From contig JASJAW010000018.1 of assembly GCA_030066795.1 (NCBI GenBank), positions 1 through 64,000 of the forward strand: 64,000 nucleotides of DNA. The letters are read 5' to 3'. Every line of letters begins with the position of its first letter. Position 1 is the first letter of the stretch. This document shows positions 15,742 to 25,689 of the stretch, one piece after another. The notes under the pieces were generated by a model, which saw nothing but the letters and a program-made list of their open reading frames with translations, was not told the DNA's origin and did not search any database. A program made the translations under genes and the position numbers. Source of the DNA: Dinoroseobacter sp. (GTDB lineage Bacteria > Pseudomonadota > Alphaproteobacteria > Rhodobacterales > Rhodobacteraceae).

Positions 15742-17634
15742 CTAGTTCTTCGCATATCCAAGGTTTTGCAGAGCCTCAGTGATCTCGTCCAAGATGATAG
15801 GATCATCGATGGTGGCTGGCATTTTCCAAGCTGTTCCGTCCGCGATGTTGACCATTGTGCCGCGTAGAATTTTCCCTGATCGGGTCTTTGGCAACCGATC
15901 AACCACAGTGCAAAGCTTGAACGCCGCGACCGGCCCGATTTTTTCGCGCACAAGTTTCACACTTTCGGAGCAAATCTCTTCAAGAGGACGATTGGTTCCA
16001 GCGTTCAAACACAGCAACCCAAGTGGCATCTGCCCCTTCAAGGTGTCGGCCACACCGATGACTGCACATTCGGCAACGTCGGGATGGCTGGCCAGAACCT
16101 CTTCCATCGCGCCGGTCGACAGACGGTGCCCCGCCACATTGATCACGTCGTCGGTGCGAGCCATGATGTAGAGGTAACCGTCTTCGTCCTTGTATCCAGC
16201 GTCGCCGGTCTCGTAGTAGCCGGGGAAGGTGTTCAGGTAAGACTTCTTGAACCGCTCTTCCGCGTGCCAGAGCGTCGGCAGCGTGCCGGGCGCCAAGGGG
16301 AGTTTAACGGCAATGGCCCCCAAAGTGCCCGGTTCAACTTCGTGGCCGCCTTCGTCCAGAATTTGAACGTCATAGCCTGGCATCGGAACCGACGGAGAGC
16401 CGACTTTGACAGGCAACGCCTCGATGCCCATCGGGTTGGCGGCGATCGCCCATCCTGTTTCAGTCTGCCACCAATGATCGATCACAGGGACCCCAAGCTG
16501 GGTCTGGGCCCACTCAATCGTATCCGGGTCTGCCCTTTCACCGGCAAGGTAGACGTTCTTTAGGCATGAGAGGTCGTATTTCTTTACAAACTCGCCTTTG
16601 GGGTCCTCGCGCTTGACGGCGCGGAACGCGGTCGGCGCCGTGAAGAAAGACTTCACATTGTGTTCGGAGATCACGCGCCAGAAGGTTCCGGCATCCGGGG
16701 TGCCTACTGGTTTGCCTTCAAACACAATCGTTGTGTTTCCGTGGATCAGCGGACCATAGCAAATGTAGCTGTGACCCACGACCCAGCCGACATCGGAGGC
16801 CGCCCAGAACACGTCACCAGGCTCCATGTCGTAGATTGCTTTCATGGTCCAGTTAAGCGCCACCAGATGTCCGGCTGTTGGGCGCACGACCCCCTTTGGC
16901 TGACCGGTAGTGCCAGAGGTATAAAGAATATAGGCCGGATGGTTGCCCTCGACCGGCTCGCAAGGTGCCGGGTCAACACCAACCTGCGCTTCGTACCATT
17001 CGAAATCGCGGCCTTCGGTCAGCGCGGCCACTTCCTGCTCGCGTTGAAACAAGAGGCAAAAGGCTGGTTGGTGTTCAGCGATTTCCAAAGCACCGTCCAA
17101 CAGCGGTTTATAATGGACCACACGCCCTGGTTCGATCCCGCAGGAGGCCGCGATGATCGCTTTTGGCTGAGCATCATCGACCCGGACCGCCAGTTCGTTG
17201 GCCGCGAACCCCCCGAAAACAACCGAGTGTATGGCTCCGAGCCGAGCGCAGGCAAGCATGGCTTCCAGTGCCTGCGGAACCATGGGCATATAGATCAGGA
17301 CCCGATCGCCTTTCTCTACACCTTTGGCCTTGAGTGCTCCAGCGAGAAGCGAGACTCGGTCCAGAAGCTCTGAATAAGTAATTTCCTGCTTGGTATGCGT
17401 GACGGGGCTATCGTAGATGATTGCCACCCGGTCGCCGTTGCCGGCCTCCACATGGCGGTCGACTGCGTTCCAACAGGTGTTCACTTTGCCGTCGACGAAC
17501 CATTCGTAGAGCGGCGCATTTTCATCGAAGAGTGCCTTGCTTGGCTGTTCCACCCAGTCAATGGCCTGCGCGGCCTCCATCCAGAATGCATTCGGGTCCT
17601 GTTGCCAAGCGCTGTATGTTTCTCTGTATCCCAT
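15742..17634 (-). CDS. prpE: Propionyl-CoA synthetase
   Basis: The 630-residue acyl-adenylate enzyme activates propionate, and probably acetate, to its CoA ester. Visible signatures are YILYTSGTTGQPKGVVRPTAGH (ATP loop), WWQTETGWAIAANPMG, YYETGDAGYKDEDGYLYIMARTDDVINVAGHRLSTG and the catalytic Lys in PKTRSGKILRGT. DVGWVVGHSYICYGPL and the overall length match PrpE rather than Acs. GGAGGG precedes the ATG at 17634, which excludes the longer frame to 17772. No methylcitrate or propionyl-CoA carboxylase gene lies nearby. Confidence 0.93.
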   Translation of the reverse strand: MGYRETYSAWQQDPNAFWMEAAQAIDWVEQPSKALFDENAPLYEWFVDGKVNTCWNAVDRHVEAGNGDRVAIIYDSPVTHTKQEITYSELLDRVSLLAGALKAKGVEKGDRVLIYMPMVPQALEAMLACARLGAIHSVVFGGFAANELAVRVDDAQPKAIIAASCGIEPGRVVHYKPLLDGALEIAEHQPAFCLLFQREQEVAALTEGRDFEWYEAQVGVDPAPCEPVEGNHPAYILYTSGTTGQPKGVVRPTAGHLVALNWTMKAIYDMEPGDVFWAASDVGWVVGHSYICYGPLIHGNTTIVFEGKPVGTPDAGTFWRVISEHNVKSFFTAPTAFRAVKREDPKGEFVKKYDLSCLKNVYLAGERADPDTIEWAQTQLGVPVIDHWWQTETGWAIAANPMGIEALPVKVGSPSVPMPGYDVQILDEGGHEVEPGTLGAIAVKLPLAPGTLPTLWHAEERFKKSYLNTFPGYYETGDAGYKDEDGYLYIMARTDDVINVAGHRLSTGAMEEVLASHPDVAECAVIGVADTLKGQMPLGLLCLNAGTNRPLEEICSESVKLVREKIGPVAAFKLCTVVDRLPKTRSGKILRGTMVNIADGTAWKMPATIDDPIILDEITEALQNLGYAKN

Positions 17635-17795
17635 CTGGATGTCCCTCCGCGGTGTCCCTCTCTCCGATGCGCGCAGTTTCTTTTTTGCTGGGTCGTCGTG
17701 CAAGGGGGACCCGATGCGACCTATTGCGCTAACACAGTGACAAACCGGGAAGAAATCAGTTCTATAGGACATGTTCCTGTGCAGCGGAGGTCTGG

Positions 17796-18695
17796 ATGTT
17801 TCGCATCGGGAAAGTCATAGCTTTTCTTGGGTTTTTTACCCTTTGTTCGACGTCTGCTTCAGCGCAGCCGGTCTGGCAAAGCTACAACACTTCTGAGGTT
17901 CGCCAGGGCGCTGCGATTTGCCCAGTGAATGACGCGCAGACTGGAAACTTTTTTTGTTTTGCTCTCAGTTGCCCGCAAGAAGGGCCGCGTGAATGGTCAA
18001 TCACGTATGCCGGAGGTGCTGCGCCTGGCGGCGATGTGACGGCCCGATTGACCATAAATGGCTCTTCCGCGCCGCCCTTATTAATGACTGAGACGTCGCG
18101 ATCTGACTACGTCGAACTACGCGCGCCCTGGGACGCGGACAGAGACTCGCTCATGGCCGATCAACTTGCAGGCGGTGGTGTCGCGCAACTGTCTCTGGCT
18201 GCGCCGAATTGGGAGGCAAGCTACGTCCTGCCGCTCGATACCGCGCAAGGACCGCTGGGCGAGGTGTTTCGGATATGTCCAGTGCCAGGACCGCCACCTA
18301 TCGCCGACCCAGCGGGACTTGCGCAGGCCGAGGCTGCACAATTCTGTCAGCAGAACGGGGGCGTGTTGCAGGTCGGTGATGGTTTTCTTTCGGAACCTGA
18401 TTTGAATGGCGATGGCCGAAAAGACCTTGTCCTGGATTGGGGCGCGTTTGCGTGCACAGGGAACTCTGTCTCCGCCTATTGCGGGTCCGCAGGCTGCGTG
18501 CATGGTCTTTACATTGCGCTGAAGGATGGTGGTTACAAAGAACTCTTCGAATTCAACGTTCACGGCTACGACGCTGAAGTGATGCCAGTTATTACACTCT
18601 ATCTCCATGGTGGAGCCTGTGGTGGCATCGGAGCAGATCGGTGCGTAAAGTACTTCACGATCGACGACGCTCTGGAACTGGACCCGCTCGATTAA
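17796..18695 (+). CDS. Secreted hypothetical protein with an EF-hand-like loop
   Basis: The 299-residue protein has a signal peptide (about 1-24, ending ASA-Q) and many Cys residues, suggesting periplasmic disulfides. Residues 201-212 (PDLNGDGRKDLV) form an EF-hand-like calcium loop of the type seen in VCBS/FG-GAP repeats. A Cys/Gly-rich stretch (CGSAGCVHGLYIAL) follows. The N-terminal third resembles an invasion-associated-locus-B-like strand pattern, a guess only. It is divergent from prpE and convergent with maeB. Confidence 0.75.
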   Translation: MFRIGKVIAFLGFFTLCSTSASAQPVWQSYNTSEVRQGAAICPVNDAQTGNFFCFALSCPQEGPREWSITYAGGAAPGGDVTARLTINGSSAPPLLMTETSRSDYVELRAPWDADRDSLMADQLAGGGVAQLSLAAPNWEASYVLPLDTAQGPLGEVFRICPVPGPPPIADPAGLAQAEAAQFCQQNGGVLQVGDGFLSEPDLNGDGRKDLVLDWGAFACTGNSVSAYCGSAGCVHGLYIALKDGGYKELFEFNVHGYDAEVMPVITLYLHGGACGGIGADRCVKYFTIDDALELDPLD

Positions 18696-18719
18696 GTCGC
18701 TCACCCGTAGTGAGCGACT
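18695..18719. terminator. Convergent hairpin overlapping the maeB stop codon
   Basis: AGTCGCTCA (18695-18703) and TGAGCGACT (18711-18719) are perfect 9-base arms around a 7-base loop. The maeB stop codon is part of the left arm. It probably serves both converging genes. Confidence 0.6.
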
Positions 18720-20980
18720 GGAGTACCCGCGACAGCAGACATGTTCAGAAGGCCGCGCGCTGTTATCGAAGGTGTGACGACATGTGCGCGGTTGCCCATG
18801 CCCATGAGAATGGGGCCGACCTCTAGCCCGTTGGCCTTCATTTTCAGGATGTTCCTCACCGCGGAAGCCGCATCCGAGTTTGCAAACACCAGGACATTTG
18901 CGGCCCCGCTTAGCCGGGAGTTCGGGAAGATCCGCGCGCGCAGTTCGGGATCTAACGCACTGTCGGTGTGCATCTCGCCTTCATACTCGAAATTCACATC
19001 GCGTGCATCGAGTTGCTGCATCGCCGCACGCATGCGGTGGCCGGAATCGATGTCGAGATTTCCGAATTGCGAATGTGAGCAGAGCGCGATCTTGGGCTCC
19101 AAGCCAAAGCGGCGGACATGTCGTGCGGCTCCAACCACTGTTTGTTCGATCTGGTTTGGTGTGGGGGAGGGATGAACATGGGTATCCGCGATAAACAATG
19201 GTCCGTCTTCCAGGATCATCAGGCTCAATGCGCCTACGGGACGATGCGCCCGATCTCCGAGAATATCGACGACGTAGTTCAGGTGCCAAAGATACTGTCC
19301 AAATGTGCCGCAGATCAGGCTGTCAGCTTCGCCACGCTGCACCATGATTGCGCCAATGGCTGTGGTGTTCGTTCGCATGACCGCCTTTGCGGTATCGGGC
19401 GTAACGCCCTTCCGCTGCATGATCTGGTGATAGGTCTCCCAATATTCGCGATAGCGCGGGTCGTTCTCCGGGTTCACCAGATCGAAGTCGCGACCCGGCC
19501 GAATTGGAAGGCCTGCGCGTTCACAGCGTGCTTCGATTACTTCGGGCCGGCCAATCAAAACCGGAATGTCGGTGGTTTGCTCGATCATCGAAGTGGCTGC
19601 CCGCAAAACGCGTTCGTCTTCCCCCTCCGCGAGCACGATTTTTCGCTCCGCTTTGGCGGCGGCATCAAACACTGGCCGCATGAGCAGGGCTGATTTGAAC
19701 ACCGACCCGTCGAGCTTCGCCTTGTATGCGGCGATATCGTCCACCGGACGTGAGGCTACACCGGACTCCATCGCGGCTTTTGCCACAGCAGAGGCTACAA
19801 CCCCCATCAGCCGTGGGTCGAACGGTTTGGGGATGAGATAGTCTGGCCCAAAAGTCATCTGCTCGCCACGGTAGGCGGCGGCGGCCTCAGCGCTGGTTGT
19901 GGCGCGCGCGAGTTCAGCTATGCCTTCGATACAGGCGATCTGCATATTGTCGTTGATCTCGGTGGCCCCGACATCCAGTGCACCACGGAAAATAAAAGGA
20001 AAACAGAGAACGTTGTTGACTTGATTGGGGTAGTCCGTGCGACCCGTTGCGATGATGGCTTCGGGCGCAACTTCGCGCACCAGTTCCGGCATGATTTCCG
20101 GCGTTGGGTTGGCTAGGGCGAAGATGATCGGCTTATCTGCCATGCCCGCGACCATCTCCGGTTTCAGAATTCCGGGGGCGGACAGCCCGAGGAACATATC
20201 CGCACCCGCAATCACTTCCGACAACTCGCGAGCTTCGGTCGCCTGCGCGAAAGCTTCTTTTTGCGGGGTCATTTCTTCGGTCCGGCCCTTGTAGACCACA
20301 CCGGCTACGTCGACGAGTGTAACGTTTTCACGCTTAACGCCGAGCTTTAGCAGCATGTTGAGGCAGGCGATGCCAGCAGCACCTCCGCCGGTTGAAACGA
20401 TCTTCACATCCTCAAACGTGCGCCCGGTTACACGCAGCGCATTCAGCGCTGCCGCCCCCACCACGATCGCGGTACCATGCTGGTCGTCGTGAAAGACAGG
20501 AATGTTCATCCGCTCGCGGCAGATTTTTTCCACGATGAAGCAATCAGGCGCTTTGATATCTTCTAGGTTGATCGCGCCGAATGTTGGCTCCATTGCGCAT
20601 ACAAGTTCAGCCATTTTCTCGGGGTCGGACTCGTTCAACTCGATATCAAAACAGTCGATATTGGCGAACTTCTTGAACAGGACTGCTTTGCCTTCCATTA
20701 CAGGCTTGGACGCCAATCCGCCGATATTGCCGAGGCCCAACACGGCCGTGCCGTTGGAGACAACCCCTACAAGGTTACCACGCCCTGTGTAGCGTGCAGC
20801 GGTTGCTGGATCAGATTTGATCTCGAGACAGGCCTCCGCGACGCCAGGGCTGTAAGCGCGCGACAGATCGATCTGGTTTGCCAGTGGTTTGGTGGCCCGT
20901 ACCTCCAATTTCCCTGGACGGGGATGTTCGTGATAATAAAGCGCGGCCTCGCGCGCAGTCTGATCCTTGGATCCGCTCAT
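18701..20980 (-). CDS. maeB: NADP-dependent malic enzyme fused to a phosphotransacetylase-like domain
   Basis: The 759-residue protein decarboxylates malate to pyruvate with NADP reduction. The N-terminal malic enzyme part (about 20-430) has [41 protein letters not shown] and [15 protein letters not shown]. The C-terminal part (about 430-755) is phosphotransacetylase-like ([27 protein letters not shown]). In MaeB this part is regulatory and usually inactive. GGGAGGGA precedes the ATG at 20980. It stands alone and divergent from the nucleoside-salvage operon. Confidence 0.95.
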   Translation of the reverse strand: MSGSKDQTAREAALYYHEHPRPGKLEVRATKPLANQIDLSRAYSPGVAEACLEIKSDPATAARYTGRGNLVGVVSNGTAVLGLGNIGGLASKPVMEGKAVLFKKFANIDCFDIELNESDPEKMAELVCAMEPTFGAINLEDIKAPDCFIVEKICRERMNIPVFHDDQHGTAIVVGAAALNALRVTGRTFEDVKIVSTGGGAAGIACLNMLLKLGVKRENVTLVDVAGVVYKGRTEEMTPQKEAFAQATEARELSEVIAGADMFLGLSAPGILKPEMVAGMADKPIIFALANPTPEIMPELVREVAPEAIIATGRTDYPNQVNNVLCFPFIFRGALDVGATEINDNMQIACIEGIAELARATTSAEAAAAYRGEQMTFGPDYLIPKPFDPRLMGVVASAVAKAAMESGVASRPVDDIAAYKAKLDGSVFKSALLMRPVFDAAAKAERKIVLAEGEDERVLRAATSMIEQTTDIPVLIGRPEVIEARCERAGLPIRPGRDFDLVNPENDPRYREYWETYHQIMQRKGVTPDTAKAVMRTNTTAIGAIMVQRGEADSLICGTFGQYLWHLNYVVDILGDRAHRPVGALSLMILEDGPLFIADTHVHPSPTPNQIEQTVVGAARHVRRFGLEPKIALCSHSQFGNLDIDSGHRMRAAMQQLDARDVNFEYEGEMHTDSALDPELRARIFPNSRLSGAANVLVFANSDAASAVRNILKMKANGLEVGPILMGMGNRAHVVTPSITARGLLNMSAVAGTPVAHYG

Positions 20981-21156
20981 TGGTCCCTCCCACCGGGAAA
21001 ATTGGTTTAACCTTAAACTACCTGTGCGGAAGGTGAAACCGAAAACCATTGCGGCGCGCTGGCGCAGGGAGCAAATGCGCCCTCAGAGCCGCAGGATGGG
21101 GTTGAAAGGTTTGCCCAAGCGGCGCAGGCTGTAGCTGCAAAGTAAATGGGGAAGAC

Positions 21157-21549
21157 ATGGATCTGACCGAGCACGCTGCGCAAGTGCGTAACAACGCTTA
21201 TGCGCCCTACTCGAATTTCAAGGTTGGGGCTGCAATTCGAAGCGCGTCAGGTGCTGTGTTTGTCGGCTGCAACGTGGAGAACGTTGCCTATCCTGAAGGA
21301 ACGTGTGCGGAGGCGGGCGCTATCGCGGCAATGGTCGCTGCCGGCGAGACCGAAATCGCGGAAGTTGCAGTCATTGCCGACAGTCCCACCCCGGTACCGC
21401 CTTGCGGCGGGTGCCGTCAAAAGCTCGCAGAGTTCGGTCGCGGAGATGTCAAGGTAACACTGGCCACAACTGATGGGCAGCGCCTGACCATGGAGATATC
21501 GGCGCTCTTGCCCGGCGCATTCGGCGCAGAGCACATGGAGAAAGACTGA
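21157..21549 (+). CDS. cdd: Cytidine deaminase
   Basis: The 130-residue homotetrameric-type cytidine deaminase converts cytidine and deoxycytidine to uridine forms. Zinc ligands and the catalytic Glu are visible: Cys50 and Glu52 in TCAEAGAI, then Cys83 and Cys86 in PPCGGCRQ. YAPYSNFKVGAA near the N terminus binds the substrate. It is the first gene of a five-gene operon, and its stop is only three bases before deoA. Confidence 0.95.
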   Translation: MDLTEHAAQVRNNAYAPYSNFKVGAAIRSASGAVFVGCNVENVAYPEGTCAEAGAIAAMVAAGETEIAEVAVIADSPTPVPPCGGCRQKLAEFGRGDVKVTLATTDGQRLTMEISALLPGAFGAEHMEKD

Positions 21550-21552
21550 CCC

Positions 21553-22860
21553 TTGGATGCGCGCCGGATCATCGAGACTGTCCGTGACGGCGGCGTGCCG
21601 TCTGAGGATTCGTTGCGTACGTTTGCAGTAGGCCTTGCAACGGGCGCTGTAACGGATGCGCAAGCTGGGGCCTTTGCTATGGCCGTACTGCTAAAGGGTT
21701 TAGGCGAGCAAGGTCGTGTCGCACTCACGCGAGCTATGCGCGACAGTGGTGACGTGATGCGCTGGGACCTGGCAGGACCAGTGCTGGACAAGCATTCGAC
21801 CGGTGGGATCGGAGACTGTGTCTCACTGCTCTTGGCACCCGCGCTGGCGGCCTGCGGGGCTTACGTGCCGATGATTTCCGGCAGGGGGCTCGGGCACACT
21901 GGCGGCACACTCGACAAACTTGAAGCGATAGAGGGTTACCGCACGCAAGTGTCTGAAGCGGACTTGCGACGGGTCCTTTCAAATACTGGCTGCGCGATCG
22001 TCGGCGCGACGGGTCGGATTGCGCCCGCGGACCGGCGGCTATACGCAATCCGCGATGTGACCGCCACGGTAGAGAGCATCGATCTGATAACGGCCTCGAT
22101 CCTGTCTAAGAAGCTGGCGGCCGGGCTGGAAGGTTTGGTTCTTGATGTGAAGGTAGGGTCAGGCGCGTTTCTGGCTGAGCCCGCTCAAGCGCAGGCGCTT
22201 GCCGAAGCTTTGTGCCAGACGGCGAACGGCGCTGGTTGCGCGACGCGGGTCGTGCTTACTGATATGAATGAAGCTCTGGCGCCGGCCGCAGGGAACGCGC
22301 TTGAAGTGGCCATTTCGTTACGGGCATTGGCCGGCGAGGACGTCGCTCCACGCTTGATGGAGGTTACCTGCAGCCTGGGGGGGGCGCTCTTGGCTTTGGG
22401 TGGACTGTCTCCAGACGCTGACTCTGGTCGACGCGAAATTGCTGCCGTATTCGCCGATGGGAGGGCGGCTGAGCGGTTTGATCGGATGGTCCATGCATTG
22501 GGCGGCCCGCCGGATACGGTCGAAGGAGGACTGGCGCGACTGCCGGAGGCGCCCGTGGTGCGCGAAGTGCCTGCGCCTGCCGATGGTACGCTGGTGGCAT
22601 GTGACGCCCGCGCCCTTGGCTGGACGGTCGTCAATCTCGGGGGAGGTCGGCAGCGCGAAACCGACACGGTCGACCCGGCTGTCGGCCTGTCCGATATCGT
22701 GCCCCTTGGAACCTCTGTGTCAAAAGGCGCGCCGCTTGCCCGTATACATGCCGCCCGAGAGGACAGCGCTCAAGCCGCTGTCGAAGCCATTCAGGAGGCA
22801 TTCCAGATCGGGTCTGATTGCACGCCTTCGAAGTTGATCCTCGAAGAGGTTGGGCCATGA
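21553..22860 (+). CDS. deoA: Thymidine phosphorylase
   Basis: The 435-residue enzyme splits thymidine and deoxyuridine with phosphate to release deoxyribose-1-phosphate. It carries DKHSTGGIGDCVSLLLAP and SGRGLGHTGGTLDKLEAI, the family signatures. The C-terminal domain has the usual barrel-sandwich fold. The start codon is TTG, three bases after the cdd stop, with GGAGA about ten bases upstream. Its end overlaps the deoB start (ATGA), so it is translationally coupled. Confidence 0.95.
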   Translation: MDARRIIETVRDGGVPSEDSLRTFAVGLATGAVTDAQAGAFAMAVLLKGLGEQGRVALTRAMRDSGDVMRWDLAGPVLDKHSTGGIGDCVSLLLAPALAACGAYVPMISGRGLGHTGGTLDKLEAIEGYRTQVSEADLRRVLSNTGCAIVGATGRIAPADRRLYAIRDVTATVESIDLITASILSKKLAAGLEGLVLDVKVGSGAFLAEPAQAQALAEALCQTANGAGCATRVVLTDMNEALAPAAGNALEVAISLRALAGEDVAPRLMEVTCSLGGALLALGGLSPDADSGRREIAAVFADGRAAERFDRMVHALGGPPDTVEGGLARLPEAPVVREVPAPADGTLVACDARALGWTVVNLGGGRQRETDTVDPAVGLSDIVPLGTSVSKGAPLARIHAAREDSAQAAVEAIQEAFQIGSDCTPSKLILEEVGP

Positions 22861-24053
22861 GGCGTGCGTTCTTGATTGTCATGGATTCAGTGGGTTGTGG
22901 CGGGGCACCGGACGCAGCACGTTTCGGAGACGCAGGAGCAAATACCCTTGGCCATATCGCCGAGGCCTGCGCGGCAGGCTGCGCCGAGGAAGGCCGAACG
23001 GGCCCGCTTGCGCTGCCAAATCTGGATCGGCTTGGGCTCGGCGCTGCTGTAACGCTTGCCTCAGGATCGCAACCACCGGGGCTTACGGCGGTGCCGGAAG
23101 GGCTGTGGGGCGCTGCGACAGAGGTATCTTCCGGCAAGGACACGCCGTCTGGCCATTGGGAGTTGGCCGGTGTGCCGGTGCCTTGGGACTGGCACTATTT
23201 TCCGGACGAAACTCCAGCCTTTCCTCCGGACATTCTTGACGCCGTTTGCGAGATCTCTGACGTTAAGAGCACCTTGGCGAATTGCCATGCTTCGGGCACA
23301 GAAGTGATTGCGGAGTTTGGAGCCGAGCACGTGCGGACCGGCTGGCCTATTTGCTACACGTCTGCCGACAGCGTTATGCAGATCGCGGCCCATGAAGACA
23401 GTTTCGGGCTCGACCGCCTGCTTTCGCTTTGCGAGAGGCTGGCTCCGATGCTCCATGAAAGACGTGTCGGACGGGTCATCGCGCGCCCTTTCATCGGAAC
23501 GCCTGTGGCCGGGTTCACACGCACAACCAATCGCCGCGACTTCGCTGTTGCGCCACCCAGGCCAACCTTGTGCGATTGGGCACAGGCGGACGGACGGAAG
23601 GTGCACGCGATCGGGAAAATCGGAGATATCTTTTCGATGCAGGGGATCAGCAACGTTGTGAAGGGTACCGATGCAAAACTGATGGGCCACCTTGTGGATG
23701 CGGTCAAAACTTCAGGACCGGGAAGCCTGACATTTGCGAACTTTGTCGAGTTTGACAGTCTCTATGGGCATAGGCGTGACGTCGCAGGCTATGCGCGCGC
23801 GCTTGAATGGTTCGACAGCAAGTTGCCTGAGGTTCTTGCCCATTTGCGCAAGGGCGATCTCGCCATTTTCACGGCCGACCATGGGAATGATCCAACTTGG
23901 ACCGGAACCGATCACACCCGCGAGCGTGTGCCGGTCCTGGGATGGGGGGCGGGTACGCACGAAATCGGGCAAGTTGCTTTCAAGGATGTCGCCACCTCGA
24001 TCGCGCATCATCTGGGTTTGTCAAATCGAGGAACAGGTCGGAGCTTCCTGTGA
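22857..24053 (+). CDS. deoB: Phosphopentomutase
   Basis: The 398-residue alkaline-phosphatase-superfamily enzyme moves phosphate between C1 and C5 of ribose or deoxyribose. Metal-site motifs are MDSVGCGGAPDA at the N terminus and IFTADHGNDPTWTGTDHTRE near residue 340-360. SSGKDTPSGHWEL holds the phospho-acceptor Thr. The start at 22857 overlaps the deoA stop. It channels the product of deoA and add reactions into central metabolism. Confidence 0.96.
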   Translation: MRRAFLIVMDSVGCGGAPDAARFGDAGANTLGHIAEACAAGCAEEGRTGPLALPNLDRLGLGAAVTLASGSQPPGLTAVPEGLWGAATEVSSGKDTPSGHWELAGVPVPWDWHYFPDETPAFPPDILDAVCEISDVKSTLANCHASGTEVIAEFGAEHVRTGWPICYTSADSVMQIAAHEDSFGLDRLLSLCERLAPMLHERRVGRVIARPFIGTPVAGFTRTTNRRDFAVAPPRPTLCDWAQADGRKVHAIGKIGDIFSMQGISNVVKGTDAKLMGHLVDAVKTSGPGSLTFANFVEFDSLYGHRRDVAGYARALEWFDSKLPEVLAHLRKGDLAIFTADHGNDPTWTGTDHTRERVPVLGWGAGTHEIGQVAFKDVATSIAHHLGLSNRGTGRSFL

Positions 24054-25036
24054 TGCGCGACCTCCCTAAAATGGAACTTCATCTTCATTTGGAGGGTGCA
24101 GCTCCACCTTCATTTGTGCGCGGGCTTGCTGCGGAGAAATCCATCGATATTTCGGGGATTTTTGATCCTGCGGGGGCCTACGCCTATCGCGATTTTCCCG
24201 AGTTCTTAAAGGTCTATGAGGCAGCCTGTACAGTCCTGCAGACTCCACAGGATTTCTATCGACTTACGCGGGCGGTTCTGGAGCAGAGCGCTGCGCAAGG
24301 CGTCATATACTCGGAAGCGTTTCTCAGTCCGGATTTCTGCGGTGGTCGCGATGTGGCTGCCTGGCGGGAGTATCTGGCCGCTATTGAGGAGGCCGCTCGT
24401 GATGCCGAGGCTGCTGAGGGCATCCTCTTGCGTGGTGTGGTAACCTGCATTCGGCATTTCGGCCCAGATGCGGCGCGGGAAACCGCACTTTGCGCGGCCG
24501 AAACCGCCAGTGCTTTTGTCACCGGTTTCGGGATGGGGGGAGATGAAAGCAAGGGTCGGCAAGGGGATTTCGCCTGGGCGTTTGATTGCGCAAAGGAGGC
24601 AGGCCTGCGCATGACAACTCATGCAGGAGAATGGGGCGGCCCGGAGTCCGTGCGCGAAGCGGTGGAAACTCTTGGTGTCGAGCGTATCGGGCATGGCGTC
24701 CGCGCTATTGAAGATCGCGATTTGGTGGAACAGCTTGTTGAGCGTGGCACAGTTCTGGAAGTCTGCCCGGGCTCCAATATTGCCTTAGGGCTGTATCCCT
24801 CGCTGTCGGCGCATCCCGTAGACCGGCTCCGAATGGCGGGCGCGAAAGTGACCATTTCTACGGATGACCCGCCGTTTTTTCACACTTCGATGAGTCTGGA
24901 GTATCAAAGACTCGCAGACACTTTCGGTTGGGAGGAAGCTGATTTCGCGGACATTGCTCAGACTGCTCTCGACGCGGCGTTCTGCGACGCCGAAACGCGT
25001 AAAAAGCTCGAACAAAGACTGAAGAAATCAGCGTAG
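24053..25036 (+). CDS. add: Adenosine deaminase
   Basis: The 327-residue enzyme converts adenosine or deoxyadenosine to inosine forms. Metal and catalytic residues are visible: His10 and His12 in [29 protein letters not shown] and the Asp pair in STDDPPFF. The start shares one base with the deoB stop (TGATG). The TDDPPFF form also occurs in adenine-type relatives, but the overall pattern fits adenosine deaminase in this salvage operon. Confidence 0.9.
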   Translation: MRDLPKMELHLHLEGAAPPSFVRGLAAEKSIDISGIFDPAGAYAYRDFPEFLKVYEAACTVLQTPQDFYRLTRAVLEQSAAQGVIYSEAFLSPDFCGGRDVAAWREYLAAIEEAARDAEAAEGILLRGVVTCIRHFGPDAARETALCAAETASAFVTGFGMGGDESKGRQGDFAWAFDCAKEAGLRMTTHAGEWGGPESVREAVETLGVERIGHGVRAIEDRDLVEQLVERGTVLEVCPGSNIALGLYPSLSAHPVDRLRMAGAKVTISTDDPPFFHTSMSLEYQRLADTFGWEEADFADIAQTALDAAFCDAETRKKLEQRLKKSA

Positions 25037-25050
25037 AGGAGATCTCCTGC

Positions 25051-25683
25051 ATGCGTGCGCATTTGACTGTCGTGGAGCACCCACTCGTCCAACACAAACT
25101 GACCATGATGCGAGATGTCGCTACGCCCACACCGGAGTTTCGCCGACTGATGCAAGAAGTTTCGCTGCTTCTTGCCTACGAGGTTACCCGAGACCTTAAG
25201 TTGTGCAAAAGGGAGATCGATACGCCATTAACACGGATGAAGGCGCCCGTCCTCGACGGCAAGAAACTCGCACTGATTTCGATATTGCGGGCGGGCAATG
25301 GCCTGTTAGATGGCGTTTTGCAGTTGATCCCATTGGCGCGGGTCGGTTTTGTCGGACTTTATCGCGACGAGAAAACGCTGGAGCCGGTTCAGTATTATTT
25401 TAAGGTTCCTGACGCCTTGCAGGACCGCGACGTGATTGCGCTCGATCCGATGCTGGCGACGGGGAACTCCAGTGTCGCAGCGATTGACTTGTTGAAGCGA
25501 GCCGGTGCGCGCCGCATCCGGTTTATGTGTCTCCTGGCAGCGCCCGAAGGTGTCGCTCGTATGCAGGAGGCTCACCCTGATGTACCTATCGTGACCGCCG
25601 CCTTGGACGAATATCTCAACGAGAATGGCTACATCGTGCCGGGACTGGGAGATGCAGGCGACAGGATCTTTGGAACCAACTAG
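25051..25683 (+). CDS. upp: Uracil phosphoribosyltransferase
   Basis: The 210-residue enzyme joins uracil with PRPP to give UMP. It shows the PRPP loop [22 protein letters not shown], the N-terminal [13 protein letters not shown], and the uracil-binding tail [17 protein letters not shown]. It ends the salvage operon 14 bases after add, with GAGGAG before the ATG. Uracil made by cdd and deoA is its likely feed. Confidence 0.97.
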   Translation: MRAHLTVVEHPLVQHKLTMMRDVATPTPEFRRLMQEVSLLLAYEVTRDLKLCKREIDTPLTRMKAPVLDGKKLALISILRAGNGLLDGVLQLIPLARVGFVGLYRDEKTLEPVQYYFKVPDALQDRDVIALDPMLATGNSSVAAIDLLKRAGARRIRFMCLLAAPEGVARMQEAHPDVPIVTAALDEYLNENGYIVPGLGDAGDRIFGTN

Positions 25684-25689
25684 GCAAGG